The notes under the pieces were generated by a model that searched no databases, was not told the origin of the DNA, and worked only from the letters and a program-made list of their open reading frames with translations. 41,810 nucleotides of DNA from an uncultured Burkholderiales bacterium (GTDB lineage: Bacteria > Pseudomonadota > Gammaproteobacteria > Burkholderiales > Eutrophovitaceae). This document shows, piece by piece, positions 1-8,919 of this stretch (within the stretch, counting starts at the first letter, position 1; every line of letters starts with the position of its first letter). The translations under genes were made by a program, and so were the position numbers. The stretch spans positions 1-41,810 of the forward strand of contig CATOSA010000041.1 in assembly GCA_951812315.1 (NCBI GenBank), given 5' to 3'.

Positions 1-805
1 GATCGGCAACAATGACTTTAGCGCCATTTTCTTTTGCGTGCAGCGTGTGCAGCATCGACACCGGATGTGCTTCGGCCGCATTTGATCCCAGGAAGAACAG
101 GCATTTCGAATTCTGTTCATCGTTGTACGAATTTGTCATTGCCCCATACCCCCAGGTATTGGCAATGCCGGCTACTGTGGTCGAGTGACAGATCCGCGCC
201 TGATGATCGACGTTGTTTGATCCCCACAGCGCAATCCACTTGCGCATCAAATACGACTGTTCGTTGTTATGCTTCGATGAACCAAGCACGAACAACGCAT
301 CCGGGCCACTCTCTTCGCGGATCGTGAGCAGTTTCGCCGAGATCTCCTCGTAAGCCTGATCCCAGGACACACGCTTCCATTTGCTACCTTCGAGTTTCAT
401 CGGATACTTGAGGCGGTGCGAATCGTGTGTCATGCCGTGCTCGCGCACCGCAGCACCCTTGGCGCAATGCGGCGCCGAGGTTCAGTGGCGAATCGAATAC
501 CGGCTCCTGACGCACCCATACGCCGTTCTTGACGACGGCATCAATGGCGCAGCCAACCGAGCAGTGCGTACATACGGTGCGTTTGACGACAGTCTCTCCA
601 GCGTCACTGGTAGCCGATTGGGCTTTTGCCCGCCGTAATCATTCCATAAGGTAATTGCGAGGCAACCGCGCCAGCGCCCAAAGTCAATCCTGACCGTTTG
701 AGAAAGGTGCGTCTGTCGATTGTCTTGCCGAGAGTTGCGGCAACCCCACGCGAACGACGTGCAGCAGGAATGCCCCACATTTGTGGATTTTCTGGTCAGC
801 AACAT
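1..805 (-). CDS. fdhG: Formate dehydrogenase catalytic (alpha) subunit, N-terminal part, frameshifted, cut by window edge
   Basis: Catalytic subunit of a respiratory, Tat-exported formate dehydrogenase that oxidises formate at a bis-MGD molybdenum or tungsten centre. The family N-terminus MLLTRKS is read from ATG 803-805, followed by a Tat-type stretch ([12 protein letters not shown]), the [4Fe-4S] motif CTHCSVGC with its fourth Cys in GAHCAKG, and the active-site segment [11 protein letters not shown]. The active-site residue is Cys (codon 188-190 on the minus strand), not selenocysteine. The reading frame must change at about 775-785, in the T-run 624-627 (one base too many) and near 470-476 (one base too many). 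From 470 down to 1 the frame is clean and the protein continues past the edge. An alternative start at ATG 778-780 would avoid the first shift. It is the last gene of the minus-strand fdh operon. The indels look like sequence errors, but decay cannot be excluded from the sequence alone. Confidence 0.88.
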
Positions 806-816
806 GCCGTCTCCCC

Positions 817-1016
817 CTAGACCCGCGTGGTGCGGTAGTACTTGTTAATGTGCTCGGAGACCTGATAGCCGCTTTTGGCGGGTTTGCGCGACTGGTGGGC
901 GCTACCTCTGGTTCAGGTGCCACTGCGGCAACGACTGCGGCAGCAGTCGCGGCGCCGCCAGCACCAATCGAGATCAGAAACTTGCGGCGTGAATTCGGTT
1001 CATCTGGCTTGCTCAT
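817..1016 (-). CDS. Formate-dehydrogenase-associated Tat-signal small protein (frameshifted)
   Basis: A short protein of the family found next to Tat-exported formate dehydrogenases. It starts MSKPDEPNSRRKFLISIG, with the twin arginine of a Tat signal followed by an Ala-rich hydrophobic stretch. The family C-terminus GYQVSEHINKYYRTTRV, ending at TAG 817-819, lies in another frame from the start. The span of 200 bp is not a multiple of three, so one base is missing or extra, most likely between 875 and 910. It lies 11 bp upstream of fdhG. The family role is not well defined; members are thought to help assembly or export of the enzyme. The gene is recognised by its two ends and its position. 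Confidence 0.75.
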
Positions 1017-1131
1017 ATCACTCCTCCGATTCTGTATTCTGGTTTGCCGCCACTGTTCGAACCGATCAATACTTCATTAAAACAGCGCGCTGCCGCATTG
1101 AGTTGTTATCGGTAGTTGTTGACGCATATTC

Positions 1132-1797
1132 TCACATCTTGAATGCGTTGTGTTCAATCAACAGAAAACTTTTGGCAAACGCGGCGACATGCTTGAAAAA
1201 CAGCGCTCGCTCATTGGCGCATACCGCATCGCACAATGCGAGCCCTCCGGACCAGACGAATCCGTGAAAAAAGGATTCCTGCTGTTCAATGTTGCCTGGC
1301 TGCGTGGAGATCAGAAACCGCATCACCTCGAACAGCATCGCAACATGGTCTTCTGGCTCGTGGACCGCTCTCTGGCGTTCAATACCTTGCGATTTCAGAA
1401 ATTCGCGTAACGCCACCAGATTGGTATCGACGCTGCTCCTTGCGGTGTAGGCGCCGACATACAGTGAAATCTCGGACCTGCCACTGCCAACGAACAACAC
1501 ATCATATTCGTCCGAAACATCACTCTCGCTGGCGCGCGCTGCGGCAAGGACAAGGCTGCGCCAAGTCTGCTCGAGCGACCCCGGCGATTCCAACGCTGAG
1601 GGCGTTTCACTCGAAGCGCTGGCAACGGAGGATTCCGTCTCAGCGGCCTGGAGTTCATCATCGCTAGTCGCGATGCTGCGCAGAAGCGCGGCGTCCGGAG
1701 GCGCATGCAACAGTCGCGCGAGCAGCGCGTAGAAATTGGCGCGTGCCTGGTCTTCGGGATCGGGCACTGTCACCGTCTGATCAACAGACTGGCTCAT
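1132..1797 (-). CDS. TorD/DmsD-family molybdoenzyme chaperone
   Basis: A cytoplasmic chaperone of the TorD family, which binds the Tat signal of molybdoenzymes and holds them for cofactor insertion before export. The start MSQSVDQTV at 1797 was chosen over the upstream in-frame ATG at 1863 because it overlaps the stop of the preceding gene as ATGA (1794-1797), which implies translational coupling. The protein is 221 residues, usual for the family. The helical family signature EPEDHVAMLFEVMRFL is present in the second half. A low-complexity Ala/Glu/Ser stretch lies around residues 45-75. It precedes the Tat-signal protein and fdhG, so the formate dehydrogenase is the likely client. Confidence 0.87.
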   Translation of the reverse strand: MSQSVDQTVTVPDPEDQARANFYALLARLLHAPPDAALLRSIATSDDELQAAETESSVASASSETPSALESPGSLEQTWRSLVLAAARASESDVSDEYDVLFVGSGRSEISLYVGAYTARSSVDTNLVALREFLKSQGIERQRAVHEPEDHVAMLFEVMRFLISTQPGNIEQQESFFHGFVWSGGLALCDAVCANERALFFKHVAAFAKSFLLIEHNAFKM

Positions 1798-3935
1798 TTG
1801 CGCTTTGCGTAGTCGAAGATCGATTGCTGGTCGTTGGACTCGACCATGTCTGCAACACGGCATTCAGCGCACATCTGCAAACGCTTGAGGGACTTTTCAT
1901 CCGAGAACATGGAATGCTGATCGAGTTTTGCCAGCATGTTGTCCACCATGCGCTTTGTACCAAATGGTTTTCCGCAGCGCACGCAGTCAAACGGTACCGC
2001 TTCATTCACGACAACCGGTGTCTTTGCCTGCGCACTTAGCAACAGACGGGGTCGAAGCTTGATCGCATCTTCGGGGCAGGTATTCACGCACAAACCGCAT
2101 TGCACACAGTTGCGTTCGATAAATCGCAGTTGCGGCGCTTCGGGCGCGTCCTGAAGCGCAGATGCCGGACAGGCTCCGACGCACGCCATACACAGCGTAC
2201 ATTTCTCCTCGTCGATAACCGCGGCACCGAATGGCGCGCCGGCCGACAACGCCACCTCGTCAACGGGCACGGGTGCCTGTTGTGCCAGATGATCAATTGC
2301 AAATTCGAGGCTGGTCCGTTTTTCGGCAGCGAGATTGAAACTTGCCGCCTGCGATACCGTCATCGCCGCTTCGCCCTCCCATAACCTGGATTCCAGTTCG
2401 GTTGATTCATCACTGCGCAACACCTTGAAATGCTCACCTGAATAACCCAGCCCATTCAGAATCTCTTGTGCGACGGACATCTGCGCCTCGAGCGCGCCCA
2501 GATACGTGTCTGAATCACAGCTTCCAGAGACAACCATGACCTTGCTCGCGCCATAACAAATCGAACCGAGCAAGGTATCGAGACCGATTGAGGCGGCATG
2601 AAATATTGCCACCGGAATAACATTTCCCGGTAAACCTCTGCCGCCGCGTACCGCGTGGCGACCCACCGAATTCACGAGCGCATTGCCTTGCTCGAGATCG
2701 TGAAACAGCAGGCACGCGTGCTCGCCACCAGCCTCGCGATAGGTTGACAACAATGTCTTCAGCCGCAGTCCCAAATCGGGGACGCGCGCGTACTCGTAAC
2801 TCATCGCACCGGACGGGCAAACCGTGGCACAGCCCCCACAGCCGGCGCACAAATGCGTGTCGACGATTACTTTTTCACCGTCGCCCTGGATTGCGCCGGT
2901 GGAACATACGTCGATGCAGCGGTTGCAACCGCTGCGCCCGGAACGCCCGTGCGCACAGATTTTCTCGCGATACCGGGTAAAACGCGGTTTCTCGAATTCG
3001 CCAACCAAATGCGCCAGGCGCGCTGCCGCAAGTGCCTGTTCGAGCGGGTCGCTCCCTGGCGCCGCATAACCTTGTGGCAAATCCGGCACCCGAACGAGAG
3101 GTTTTGCCGACAAGTCAAGGACGAGATCAAACTGTTCATTCTGCTTGATGTCTTGTCGCTCAAAATCGATTGCGTTGATCTGCCCGCAGGCATCGACACA
3201 TTTGCGGTGGCTCTTGCAACGATCGAGATCGATCTGATACAGAAAATCGATCGCACCCTCAGGACAAGCTTCGATGCAGGCGTTGCAGCGCGTGCACAAG
3301 TCGAGGTCAATCGGATTTGCCTGGCTCCATTCAACATCGAATGCACCCAGGTAACCTGACACTTGCACGGCCGTTCCGGACCAGACCGGAAAATCACGTT
3401 CTGCGGGCAACTCGCCACCTTCAAGCCGCGTCATCAGCACACTCACGTCGAGCTGACCCACGCTCCCGTCAGACAGCCTTCCGGCCCAATCCAGTGAAAC
3501 TGCTGACGGGCCTATGATCAGCAGTTGTCCCCCGGATTTGTATTCGACCGACGGCACGGGCTCCGGCTCCGGCAATGCCGCAGCCGCAAGCAATGCGGCA
3601 ATTTTTGGAAGCGCCTTTGCACCATCAGCAGACCTGCCCGCGGCCTCCCGAATGTTGACGAAACGAAGCCGGGAATCCGATTGCGCGTCCTCGGCAATTT
3701 CGGAAAACAATGCAGCTTCCTGTGTGCATGCGACGATTACGTCCGGATCGGCCAAGGACTGTTCGAACGCGCCAGCCTGTTTGCGACATAGCGCCGTATG
3801 CACTTGCAGCGGGGTCTCACGTCCAAGTGCCTTCCCCAAATCAGCGGCATCCAACGACATGGTGGCGTTGCAATTGCAAAGCTTGATCGTCGGCTTGTTT
3901 ACTTTGTCTTTTGATGCCATCGACTCTGTACTCAA
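1794..3935 (-). CDS. Multi-cluster 4Fe-4S ferredoxin-type protein of the fdh locus
   Basis: A 713-residue cytosolic iron-sulfur protein with several [4Fe-4S] ferredoxin motifs. A first pair has C214, C217, C220, C224 (CTRCNACIEACP) and a variant set at C240, C246, C250. A second pair lies near residues 335-375 (CNRCIDVC and CAGCGGCATVCP), and a third near 590-630 (CTLCMACVGACP and CVQCGLCVNTCP). C-terminal CxxC pairs (CVRCG, CAEC) resemble a zinc or iron knuckle. The N-terminal 200 residues have a Cys pair (CNC, residues 20-22) and a nucleotide-binding-like segment (GGQLLIIGPSAVS). Proteins of this type sit beside Tat-exported formate dehydrogenases in proteobacteria. Electron transfer or Fe-S assembly is plausible, but the exact role is not established. 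The stop overlaps the torD start. A second Met at residue 6 is an alternative start. Confidence 0.85.
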   Translation of the reverse strand: MSTESMASKDKVNKPTIKLCNCNATMSLDAADLGKALGRETPLQVHTALCRKQAGAFEQSLADPDVIVACTQEAALFSEIAEDAQSDSRLRFVNIREAAGRSADGAKALPKIAALLAAAALPEPEPVPSVEYKSGGQLLIIGPSAVSLDWAGRLSDGSVGQLDVSVLMTRLEGGELPAERDFPVWSGTAVQVSGYLGAFDVEWSQANPIDLDLCTRCNACIEACPEGAIDFLYQIDLDRCKSHRKCVDACGQINAIDFERQDIKQNEQFDLVLDLSAKPLVRVPDLPQGYAAPGSDPLEQALAAARLAHLVGEFEKPRFTRYREKICAHGRSGRSGCNRCIDVCSTGAIQGDGEKVIVDTHLCAGCGGCATVCPSGAMSYEYARVPDLGLRLKTLLSTYREAGGEHACLLFHDLEQGNALVNSVGRHAVRGGRGLPGNVIPVAIFHAASIGLDTLLGSICYGASKVMVVSGSCDSDTYLGALEAQMSVAQEILNGLGYSGEHFKVLRSDESTELESRLWEGEAAMTVSQAASFNLAAEKRTSLEFAIDHLAQQAPVPVDEVALSAGAPFGAAVIDEEKCTLCMACVGACPASALQDAPEAPQLRFIERNCVQCGLCVNTCPEDAIKLRPRLLLSAQAKTPVVVNEAVPFDCVRCGKPFGTKRMVDNMLAKLDQHSMFSDEKSLKRLQMCAECRVADMVESNDQQSIFDYAKRK

Positions 3936-3972
3936 ATACCAGGTCGTATGAACATTTCAGGTTTCACGATAT

Positions 3973-4632
3973 TCATGTGTCCAATTTGTCTGCGTCCGTA
4001 TCCGGTTCTGGACGCGGAACGGGATCTGCACTGATTATCAGGTCGCCATCGTCATTGGGGCAATCTTCCACGTCGCTGCGGTATTGTTCACTGCGCTCCC
4101 GTTGCGGATCACCTTTACGGGTAATACGCACCGTTTGATGTGCCCTTTCGTCGACCAGCTTGCCTTCGGTTTCAACTTCTGTGTGAGCAACACCCGCTTG
4201 CTTGTCGCGGCCGGTGTCGGAGTCGGCGTCGTCAAACAGCAGTCTGCGTGCGTGTTTCAATCCGGCCACCATGGAAGGCGTCAGCGATTCAAGCTTCGAA
4301 TAGTCTTCTGCGTACACATCGAGACCATCGGTCACATTGAAATGCGGATCACGGAACAATTTTTTTAACGCGGCGCGGCGCAAGCCATCGTCGACGTCGG
4401 GTTTCATGAATCCATGGAAATCCGAATCCGGCCCAAGTTCGTCGATTGACGGCAGTTCGATCGGCTGCTGGCCTTCCCGCTCGGGTGCGTCTTTTTCAGT
4501 TTTCCCGGCATCAGCTTCCAGTTCCGCAGGCGTTCGCGGCGGCAACTCTTGCTCTTCGTCAGCGCTACGCGCCGATTCGCGCTTTCGCCGCGACCAGCGT
4601 GACAGAACGCCTTCCTTGTGTAAGCGGGACAT
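3973..4632 (-). CDS. DUF3306-family protein of the fdh locus
   Basis: Resembles the DUF3306 family, which is found almost only in formate dehydrogenase loci with DUF3305 and ferredoxins. ATG 4632 (MSRLHKEGVLSRWSRRK) was chosen because the upstream extension lacks family character and overlaps the preceding gene. The 219-residue product has a basic N-terminus, an acidic Glu-rich middle, a recognisable core (DFHGFMKPDVDDGLRRAALK, then LFRDPHFNVTDGLDVYAEDY) and a highly charged tail without predicted structure. It contains no Cys motifs and no signal peptide. Function is unknown; context suggests maturation or regulation of the exported enzyme. Confidence 0.83.
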   Translation of the reverse strand: MSRLHKEGVLSRWSRRKRESARSADEEQELPPRTPAELEADAGKTEKDAPEREGQQPIELPSIDELGPDSDFHGFMKPDVDDGLRRAALKKLFRDPHFNVTDGLDVYAEDYSKLESLTPSMVAGLKHARRLLFDDADSDTGRDKQAGVAHTEVETEGKLVDERAHQTVRITRKGDPQRERSEQYRSDVEDCPNDDGDLIISADPVPRPEPDTDADKLDT

Positions 4633-4688
4633 GAAGCTGTTCTCGTTGTGCGTTGGTCTTCTCGCTATGCGACGGCGCTCAGCTTCGC

Positions 4689-5165
4689 CTACCGCGAACG
4701 CGGTCCATTGTCGCGTGCCTGGAATGAGCGCGGGCGAATGCGTTTCTTTGGCTCGGGCCGATAATGTTCTCGCGCAAATGCATTGACCACGTCGTACATA
4801 TCCGGCGGCATCGCCACCGAATCTACCTGTTCTCCCGCATCCATCCAGCTGCACGCGTCGTTGTAACTCGCGCTCACCGCCTGCGGTACGCCGAGTTCAT
4901 CTTCAAACCCCCACATAATGAAAACCCGCGGTGTTGACGTGGATATATTCAGGTAGTAACCCTCGGCCTCTTCACGGCGCAGTGCAACCGGCAAGGTCGG
5001 GAACATCCAGCGCTCGACGCCGTTTGACCCGGAAATACATACTGGCTTGTTTGCGGGGTTTGGTTCTGAAACGACTGCAACCGGCTCCCACATATCCGAT
5101 TGCCAGCGGTTAACGATCTGGCGCCGTTGCATGACGACGCTCACTTCAAAACTGGGTTGTTGCAT
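4689..5165 (-). CDS. DUF3305-family protein of the fdh locus
   Basis: Resembles the DUF3305 family, which precedes DUF3306 in many proteobacterial formate dehydrogenase operons. The start is MQQPSFEVSVVMQRRQIVNR at 5165; the ORF is open further upstream, but this Met matches the family beginning. The 158-residue protein contains the Trp-rich stretch NRWQSDMWEPVAV, typical of the family, and an Arg/Pro-rich tail. It is the first gene of the minus-strand fdh operon and is divergent from moaA, with 249 bp between the two starts. Biochemical function is unknown. Confidence 0.83.
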   Translation of the reverse strand: MQQPSFEVSVVMQRRQIVNRWQSDMWEPVAVVSEPNPANKPVCISGSNGVERWMFPTLPVALRREEAEGYYLNISTSTPRVFIMWGFEDELGVPQAVSASYNDACSWMDAGEQVDSVAMPPDMYDVVNAFAREHYRPEPKKRIRPRSFQARDNGPRSR

Positions 5166-5370
5166 GTATTTTCTCCGAGTTACCCACGCCACTATATCCC
5201 AGATAAATTGTGGAGTTGGCCATTGGGCAGATCAATGCAGCATGGAGGCGGTGCTCGATGAACAACCCCGGACATAGCATTCGCGACGCCACCAGGGTGC
5301 GCGCCGCTGCTACTACAGGGAATCAGGAATTCACGGGTTGGCGGCCACGGCACCGTTGTGTTCAGTTGTA

Positions 5371-5376
5371 TATAAT
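5371..5376 (+). promoter_or_regulatory. Possible -10 box of moaA
   Basis: A perfect TATAAT lies about 40 bp before the moaA start in an AT-rich patch. No convincing -35 hexamer stands 16-18 bp upstream, so a weak or activator-dependent promoter is possible. The rest of the 249-bp space between the DUF3305 gene and moaA shows no clear structure to me. Confidence 0.35.
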
Positions 5377-5414
5377 GCCCTTCTTAAATAATCGAACAGC
5401 TATCTCGATGACGT

Positions 5415-6455
5415 ATGGTCTTTCCAACTGATATTTCCGCCATGCAGGCAGCCACACCTGCCGACACACGCGGCCGCCAACTGAGGGACTTGCGTATCTC
5501 GGTCACTGACCGATGCAATTTCCGTTGTACTTACTGTATGCCAAAGGAAATCTACGGCCGCGATTTTCAGTTCCTGGAGCGTAGCCAGTTGCTCTCCTTC
5601 GATGAAATCCATCGCCTGGTGACGATTTTCAAGAGCCACGGAATTGAGAAAGTCCGTATCACCGGCGGCGAACCGCTGGTGCGCCGACAACTCGAACGGC
5701 TCATTGCAATGTTGGCCAGCGACCCGGACCTGGATCTGACATTGACTACCAATGCGTCCTTGCTAAGGCAGAAGGCGCAACTACTCAAGGATGCCGGGCT
5801 CAGGCGGGTTACGGTGAGCCTCGATTCGATGAACGACGAAGTCTTTCGCGCGATGAATGATGTCGATTTTCCGGTGTCGAAAGTTCTCGACGGTATTGAA
5901 GCAGCCGACAAAGTCGGCCTGAACCCGGTCAAGATCAACATGGTTGTCAAGCGCGGCGTAAATGACGACAGCGTGGTGGAAATGGCACGCTATTTCAAAG
6001 GCAGCGGCCACATTCTACGCTTCATCGAATTCATGGATGTTGGTAACACCAACGGCTGGAAAATGGAAAACGTCGTGTCGTCACGCGATCTCGTCGAACG
6101 CATCAACACTGTATTTCCGATCGAACCGATCAAGCCCAATTACGTCGGCGAAGTCGCTGAACGCTGGCGTTACGTCGACGGTTCGGGCGAGGTCGGATTC
6201 ATATCGTCTGTAACGCAGGCATTTTGCCGTGATTGCACGCGCACTCGATTGTCTGCAGAAGGTTCGATATACACCTGCCTGTTCGCGACCGAAGGCACAG
6301 ATCTGCGTTCACTACTGCGTAGCGGCGCATCGGACGAAAAAATATCCGATGTGATTGGTAACATCTGGCGTGCGCGCACAGACAATTATTCTGAAACCCG
6401 CACAGCGGAAACTGCCAAACTACGTAAAGTGGAGATGTCCTACATCGGCGGCTGA
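5415..6455 (+). CDS. moaA: GTP 3',8-cyclase MoaA
   Basis: A radical-SAM enzyme that, with MoaC, converts GTP to cyclic pyranopterin monophosphate, the first step of molybdenum cofactor synthesis. The N-terminal SAM-binding cluster is C34, C38, C41 (CNFRCTYC). The family GGEPL motif follows. The C-terminal substrate cluster is C271, C274, C288 (CRDC then YTC). The chain ends in Gly-Gly, needed for radical formation in MoaA. At 346 residues it is slightly longer than usual, and an internal Met at 5442 is an alternative start. It is followed by moeA in the same direction 61 bp downstream, next to the formate dehydrogenase genes whose cofactor it helps make. Confidence 0.96.
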   Translation: MVFPTDISAMQAATPADTRGRQLRDLRISVTDRCNFRCTYCMPKEIYGRDFQFLERSQLLSFDEIHRLVTIFKSHGIEKVRITGGEPLVRRQLERLIAMLASDPDLDLTLTTNASLLRQKAQLLKDAGLRRVTVSLDSMNDEVFRAMNDVDFPVSKVLDGIEAADKVGLNPVKINMVVKRGVNDDSVVEMARYFKGSGHILRFIEFMDVGNTNGWKMENVVSSRDLVERINTVFPIEPIKPNYVGEVAERWRYVDGSGEVGFISSVTQAFCRDCTRTRLSAEGSIYTCLFATEGTDLRSLLRSGASDEKISDVIGNIWRARTDNYSETRTAETAKLRKVEMSYIGG

Positions 6456-6516
6456 CCTTCCGTCTGGAACGGCATACGACGCTAACGCTTATCCCCACGA
6501 CTGTCCTACCAAACAC

Positions 6517-7818
6517 ATGCCCTCGCCTGCTACTTCACCCAATACCGAATCCGCTCCGAAAACGCTTCGCGAACTGTCTTGCGCAGATGACTACGACCCG
6601 AACTCAATGCCGGTTCCCAAAGCGCGCGAGTACATCCGCGCTGTCCTGAAACCGGTTGCGGCGGTAGAACGGCTACATATACGCAATGCGCTGGGCCGCG
6701 TTCTGTCTGAAGATGTTATCTCACCGGTGAACGTGCCAGGTCATGATAATTCCGCGATGGACGGCTATGCAGTTCGATTTTCAGATCTGAAGCAAGATAG
6801 CGAAGTAGAGTTACAACTGGTTGGTACGGCCTTCGCCGGCAAACCGTTCAGCGGCAAGGCCGGCAAGGGACAGACCGTGCGCATCATGACGGGTGCGGTC
6901 GTTCCAGACGGTTGCGACACAGTGATCATGCAGGAACGGGCAAGCGCTTCCGGGGATACTGTCAGTGTGGCGGCCGTACCAAAAGCCGGCACCAACATCC
7001 GCAAGGCAGGTGAAGACCTGCGCAAAGGTGAGCCTGCGCTAAAAAAAGGAAAGTTGCTCAGACCGGCCGAGCTGGGACTGCTCGCGTCGCTCGGCATCGG
7101 CGAGGTGTCCGTATACCGCAAGTTGCGCGTGGCATTTTTCTCGACTGGTGATGAGTTGGTGAGCATTGGACAGCAACTCGGGCCTGGACAGATTTATGAC
7201 AGCAATCGGTACACGCTCTATGGCATGCTCAGTCGCGCGGAATGCGAAATCCTTGACATGGGCGTCATCGCAGATACGCCAGAAGCTGTCGAGGAAGCAT
7301 TTGTCCAAGCGTCGGCTGCGGCAGACGTCATCATTACCAGCGGAGGCGTATCCGTAGGCGAGGCGGATTACGTCAAACAAGTCCTCGAAAGCCTCGGTGA
7401 AGTGCTGTTCTGGAAAATCGCAATGAAGCCGGGACGGCCGCTGGCCTACGGAAAAATCGGCGATGCCCACTTCTTCGGGCTGCCGGGCAATCCGGTTGCC
7501 GTGATGGTGACGTTCTACCAGTTTGTGCGCGACGCACTCGCCCGTCTGCAAGGTCAGACCGATGTCAAGCCGCTGCCAACCTTGAAAGTGGTGTGTACCG
7601 CGCCCATCAAGAAAGCACCCGGTCGCACCGAGTTTCAACGCGGAATCCTGTCACAGGATGACAACGGGCAATGGACCGTTCGACCAACGGGCGATCAGGG
7701 CTCAGGCATACTTTCGTCGATGAGCCAGGCACATTGCTTTATCGTGCTGCCGACAGATACAGGCAGCCTCGAAGCAGGTGCCACGGTCGATGTGCAACTT
7801 CTCGAGGGATTGATCTAG
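6517..7818 (+). CDS. moeA: Molybdopterin molybdenumtransferase MoeA
   Basis: Inserts molybdate (or tungstate) into adenylylated molybdopterin. The 433-residue protein shows the MoeA core: NALGRVLSEDV, the conserved segment PGHDNSAMDGYAVR, the RIMTGAVVPDGCDTVIMQE block, then the MogA-like domain with STGDELV, TSGGVSVGEADYVK and MKPGRPLAYG, and GLPGNPVA. ATG 6517 was chosen because the open frame upstream overlaps the 3' end of moaA and has no family similarity. It is probably cotranscribed with moaA. Confidence 0.96.
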   Translation: MPSPATSPNTESAPKTLRELSCADDYDPNSMPVPKAREYIRAVLKPVAAVERLHIRNALGRVLSEDVISPVNVPGHDNSAMDGYAVRFSDLKQDSEVELQLVGTAFAGKPFSGKAGKGQTVRIMTGAVVPDGCDTVIMQERASASGDTVSVAAVPKAGTNIRKAGEDLRKGEPALKKGKLLRPAELGLLASLGIGEVSVYRKLRVAFFSTGDELVSIGQQLGPGQIYDSNRYTLYGMLSRAECEILDMGVIADTPEAVEEAFVQASAAADVIITSGGVSVGEADYVKQVLESLGEVLFWKIAMKPGRPLAYGKIGDAHFFGLPGNPVAVMVTFYQFVRDALARLQGQTDVKPLPTLKVVCTAPIKKAPGRTEFQRGILSQDDNGQWTVRPTGDQGSGILSSMSQAHCFIVLPTDTGSLEAGATVDVQLLEGLI

Positions 7819-7839
7819 CGCACAGCTTCGCTGTAGCGC
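7818..7839. terminator. Hairpin directly after moeA
   Basis: Inverted repeat starting at the last base of the moeA stop codon: GCGC-ACAGC, loop TTC, GCTGT-(A)-GCGC, giving a 9-bp stem with one bulged A. There is no T-tract, so it is either a weak or factor-dependent terminator or an mRNA 3'-end stabiliser. It lies between moeA and the converging DUF2188-like gene and could serve both strands. Confidence 0.45.
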
Positions 7840-7846
7840 ATGCGTC

Positions 7847-8134
7847 TCAAACGATGCAACGTTCAGTACGGCGTCTATCGGGGAAGGAAATGGCGACCTG
7901 CACATTGCGGCGGTCAGATCCGGCAGTGCGCCGCTGATTACCGTCCGGAAATGTTATATGGCGTTGACGGTAGCCAGCAGTATTGTATATGTGCACATCA
8001 CAGGGCTGGTGTTTTTCAGCCCATACGGGCGCAAAAGAAATCGCTTGTGCCTTGGTCGGAAACACGAATGGCTGCTCGGCGTAGCCACCCTCTACGCGCC
8101 AGCCCGTTGATGGCGAGGGTGATATTTTCAGCAT
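7847..8134 (-). CDS. Small DUF2188-like protein, tandem copy A
   Basis: First of three related small ORFs. The 95-residue product starts MLKISPSPSTGW and has the core GWRVEGGYAEQPFVFPTKAQ followed by WAEKHQPCDVHIYN and ITFPDG. This order (Trp-containing strand, 'T-K-A-Q-A' helix, then a 'DVxIYN' strand ending in FPDG) resembles DUF2188, a small domain of unknown function. The tail contains the motif FPDRRRTER shared with the other copies. The start was set at 8134 because all three copies align from MLKIS. No clear Shine-Dalgarno sequence is seen. This copy is the most diverged in the middle (residues 55-75). Confidence 0.6.
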   Translation of the reverse strand: MLKISPSPSTGWRVEGGYAEQPFVFPTKAQAISFAPVWAEKHQPCDVHIYNTAGYRQRHITFPDGNQRRTAGSDRRNVQVAISFPDRRRTERCIV

Positions 8135-8628
8135 GGCTGGAATATTCCAGAGCAATGTTGCAAGCCAATGAACCTGGCTTTGTAACGGAGCAGCCGATCG
8201 GTGCCGTGTTTCTCAACCGCTGAGCATGGCGGTAAAGCACGCCATGTGTCGATGGATCGCGATGGACGACTGGCACGCGCAGCGGAACACCTTTCTGTTG
8301 TTTGTAGGTTGGAGTTTGACATCTGTATCGCGTTGACCTGACGCACCAAAATGTTCAGGTTAAGAAAAACGCCTGCGAATTTCGTTCCAGCCGGCGCAAA
8401 CGTTTTTACCGGCTATTCGGCTCCAAATCACAATAAACCACATGCCAGTCTGCATAATTGTGACGATGCGCTGACAGCAATTGACGAACTCCCAACACCG
8501 CTCGAGCGTTCGCATGAAACGAGAGCGCTCACGGCCGATGCCTTAATCGCGAGTCAAGACCATGTTCATCGGCAATAAGCAGTGGACGAACAGCGATAAA
8601 CAAATCGCTCAATCGTTGCGCAATCGGC
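8135..8628. other. Spacer of tandem unit A, no convincing gene
   Basis: About 0.5 kb without a supported gene. It holds two blocks shared with the other units: TGCGAATTTCGTTCCA at 8374-8389 and CTGACAGCAATTGACG at the start of 8471-8497. ORFs here are short and not conserved in frame between copies, although a minus-strand frame through the two blocks gives weakly similar peptides (WEFVN and AGTKFA). It may be a decayed gene or the regulatory region of the downstream copy. Confidence 0.4.
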
Positions 8629-8919
8629 TCAAAGGTGGCTTCGACGTTCAGCACGGCGCCGGTCAAGAAACGATATTTCGACTTGTTCCTGCCGGCGATC
8701 CGACTGGGACGGACGGCGGTGATTGCCATCCGGAAACGAGATATTCCGCTCAAGGTCCCCGGCATGATTGTAAATATGCACGTCGCATGGCTGATGTTTC
8801 TCCGCCCAAACGAGAAAGAAAGATATCGCCTGTGCTTTCGTAGGAAATACAAATGGTTGCTCACCGTAGCCACCTTCTACGCGCCAACCTGTGGAGGGCG
8901 ATGGCGAGATCTTCAGCAT
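8629..8919 (-). CDS. Small DUF2188-like protein, tandem copy B
   Basis: Second copy, 96 residues, beginning MLKISPSPSTGWRVEGG and nearly identical to copy A over the first 50 residues. The core PTKAQAISFFLVWAEKHQPC and HIYNHAGDLERNISFPDGNH is followed by an Arg-rich tail, SDRRQEQVEISFLDRRRAER. The repeated DRR-x(n)-VxIxF-x-DRR-xx-ER motif in the tail is characteristic of the set. No signal peptide or membrane segment is seen. The function is unknown. Protein-level similarity among copies exceeds that of the spacers, which argues for selection on the protein. Confidence 0.65.
   Translation of the reverse strand: MLKISPSPSTGWRVEGGYGEQPFVFPTKAQAISFFLVWAEKHQPCDVHIYNHAGDLERNISFPDGNHRRPSQSDRRQEQVEISFLDRRRAERRSHL

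Noticed and set aside
2853..3359. 168-codon plus-strand ORF inside the poly-ferredoxin gene
   Set aside because: It lies wholly antisense to a gene with clear motifs; its residues mirror the repeated Cys codons.
5166..5414. Moco riboswitch upstream of moaA
   Set aside because: The spacer shows no convincing set of stems with conserved loops, and a covariance search cannot be run here.
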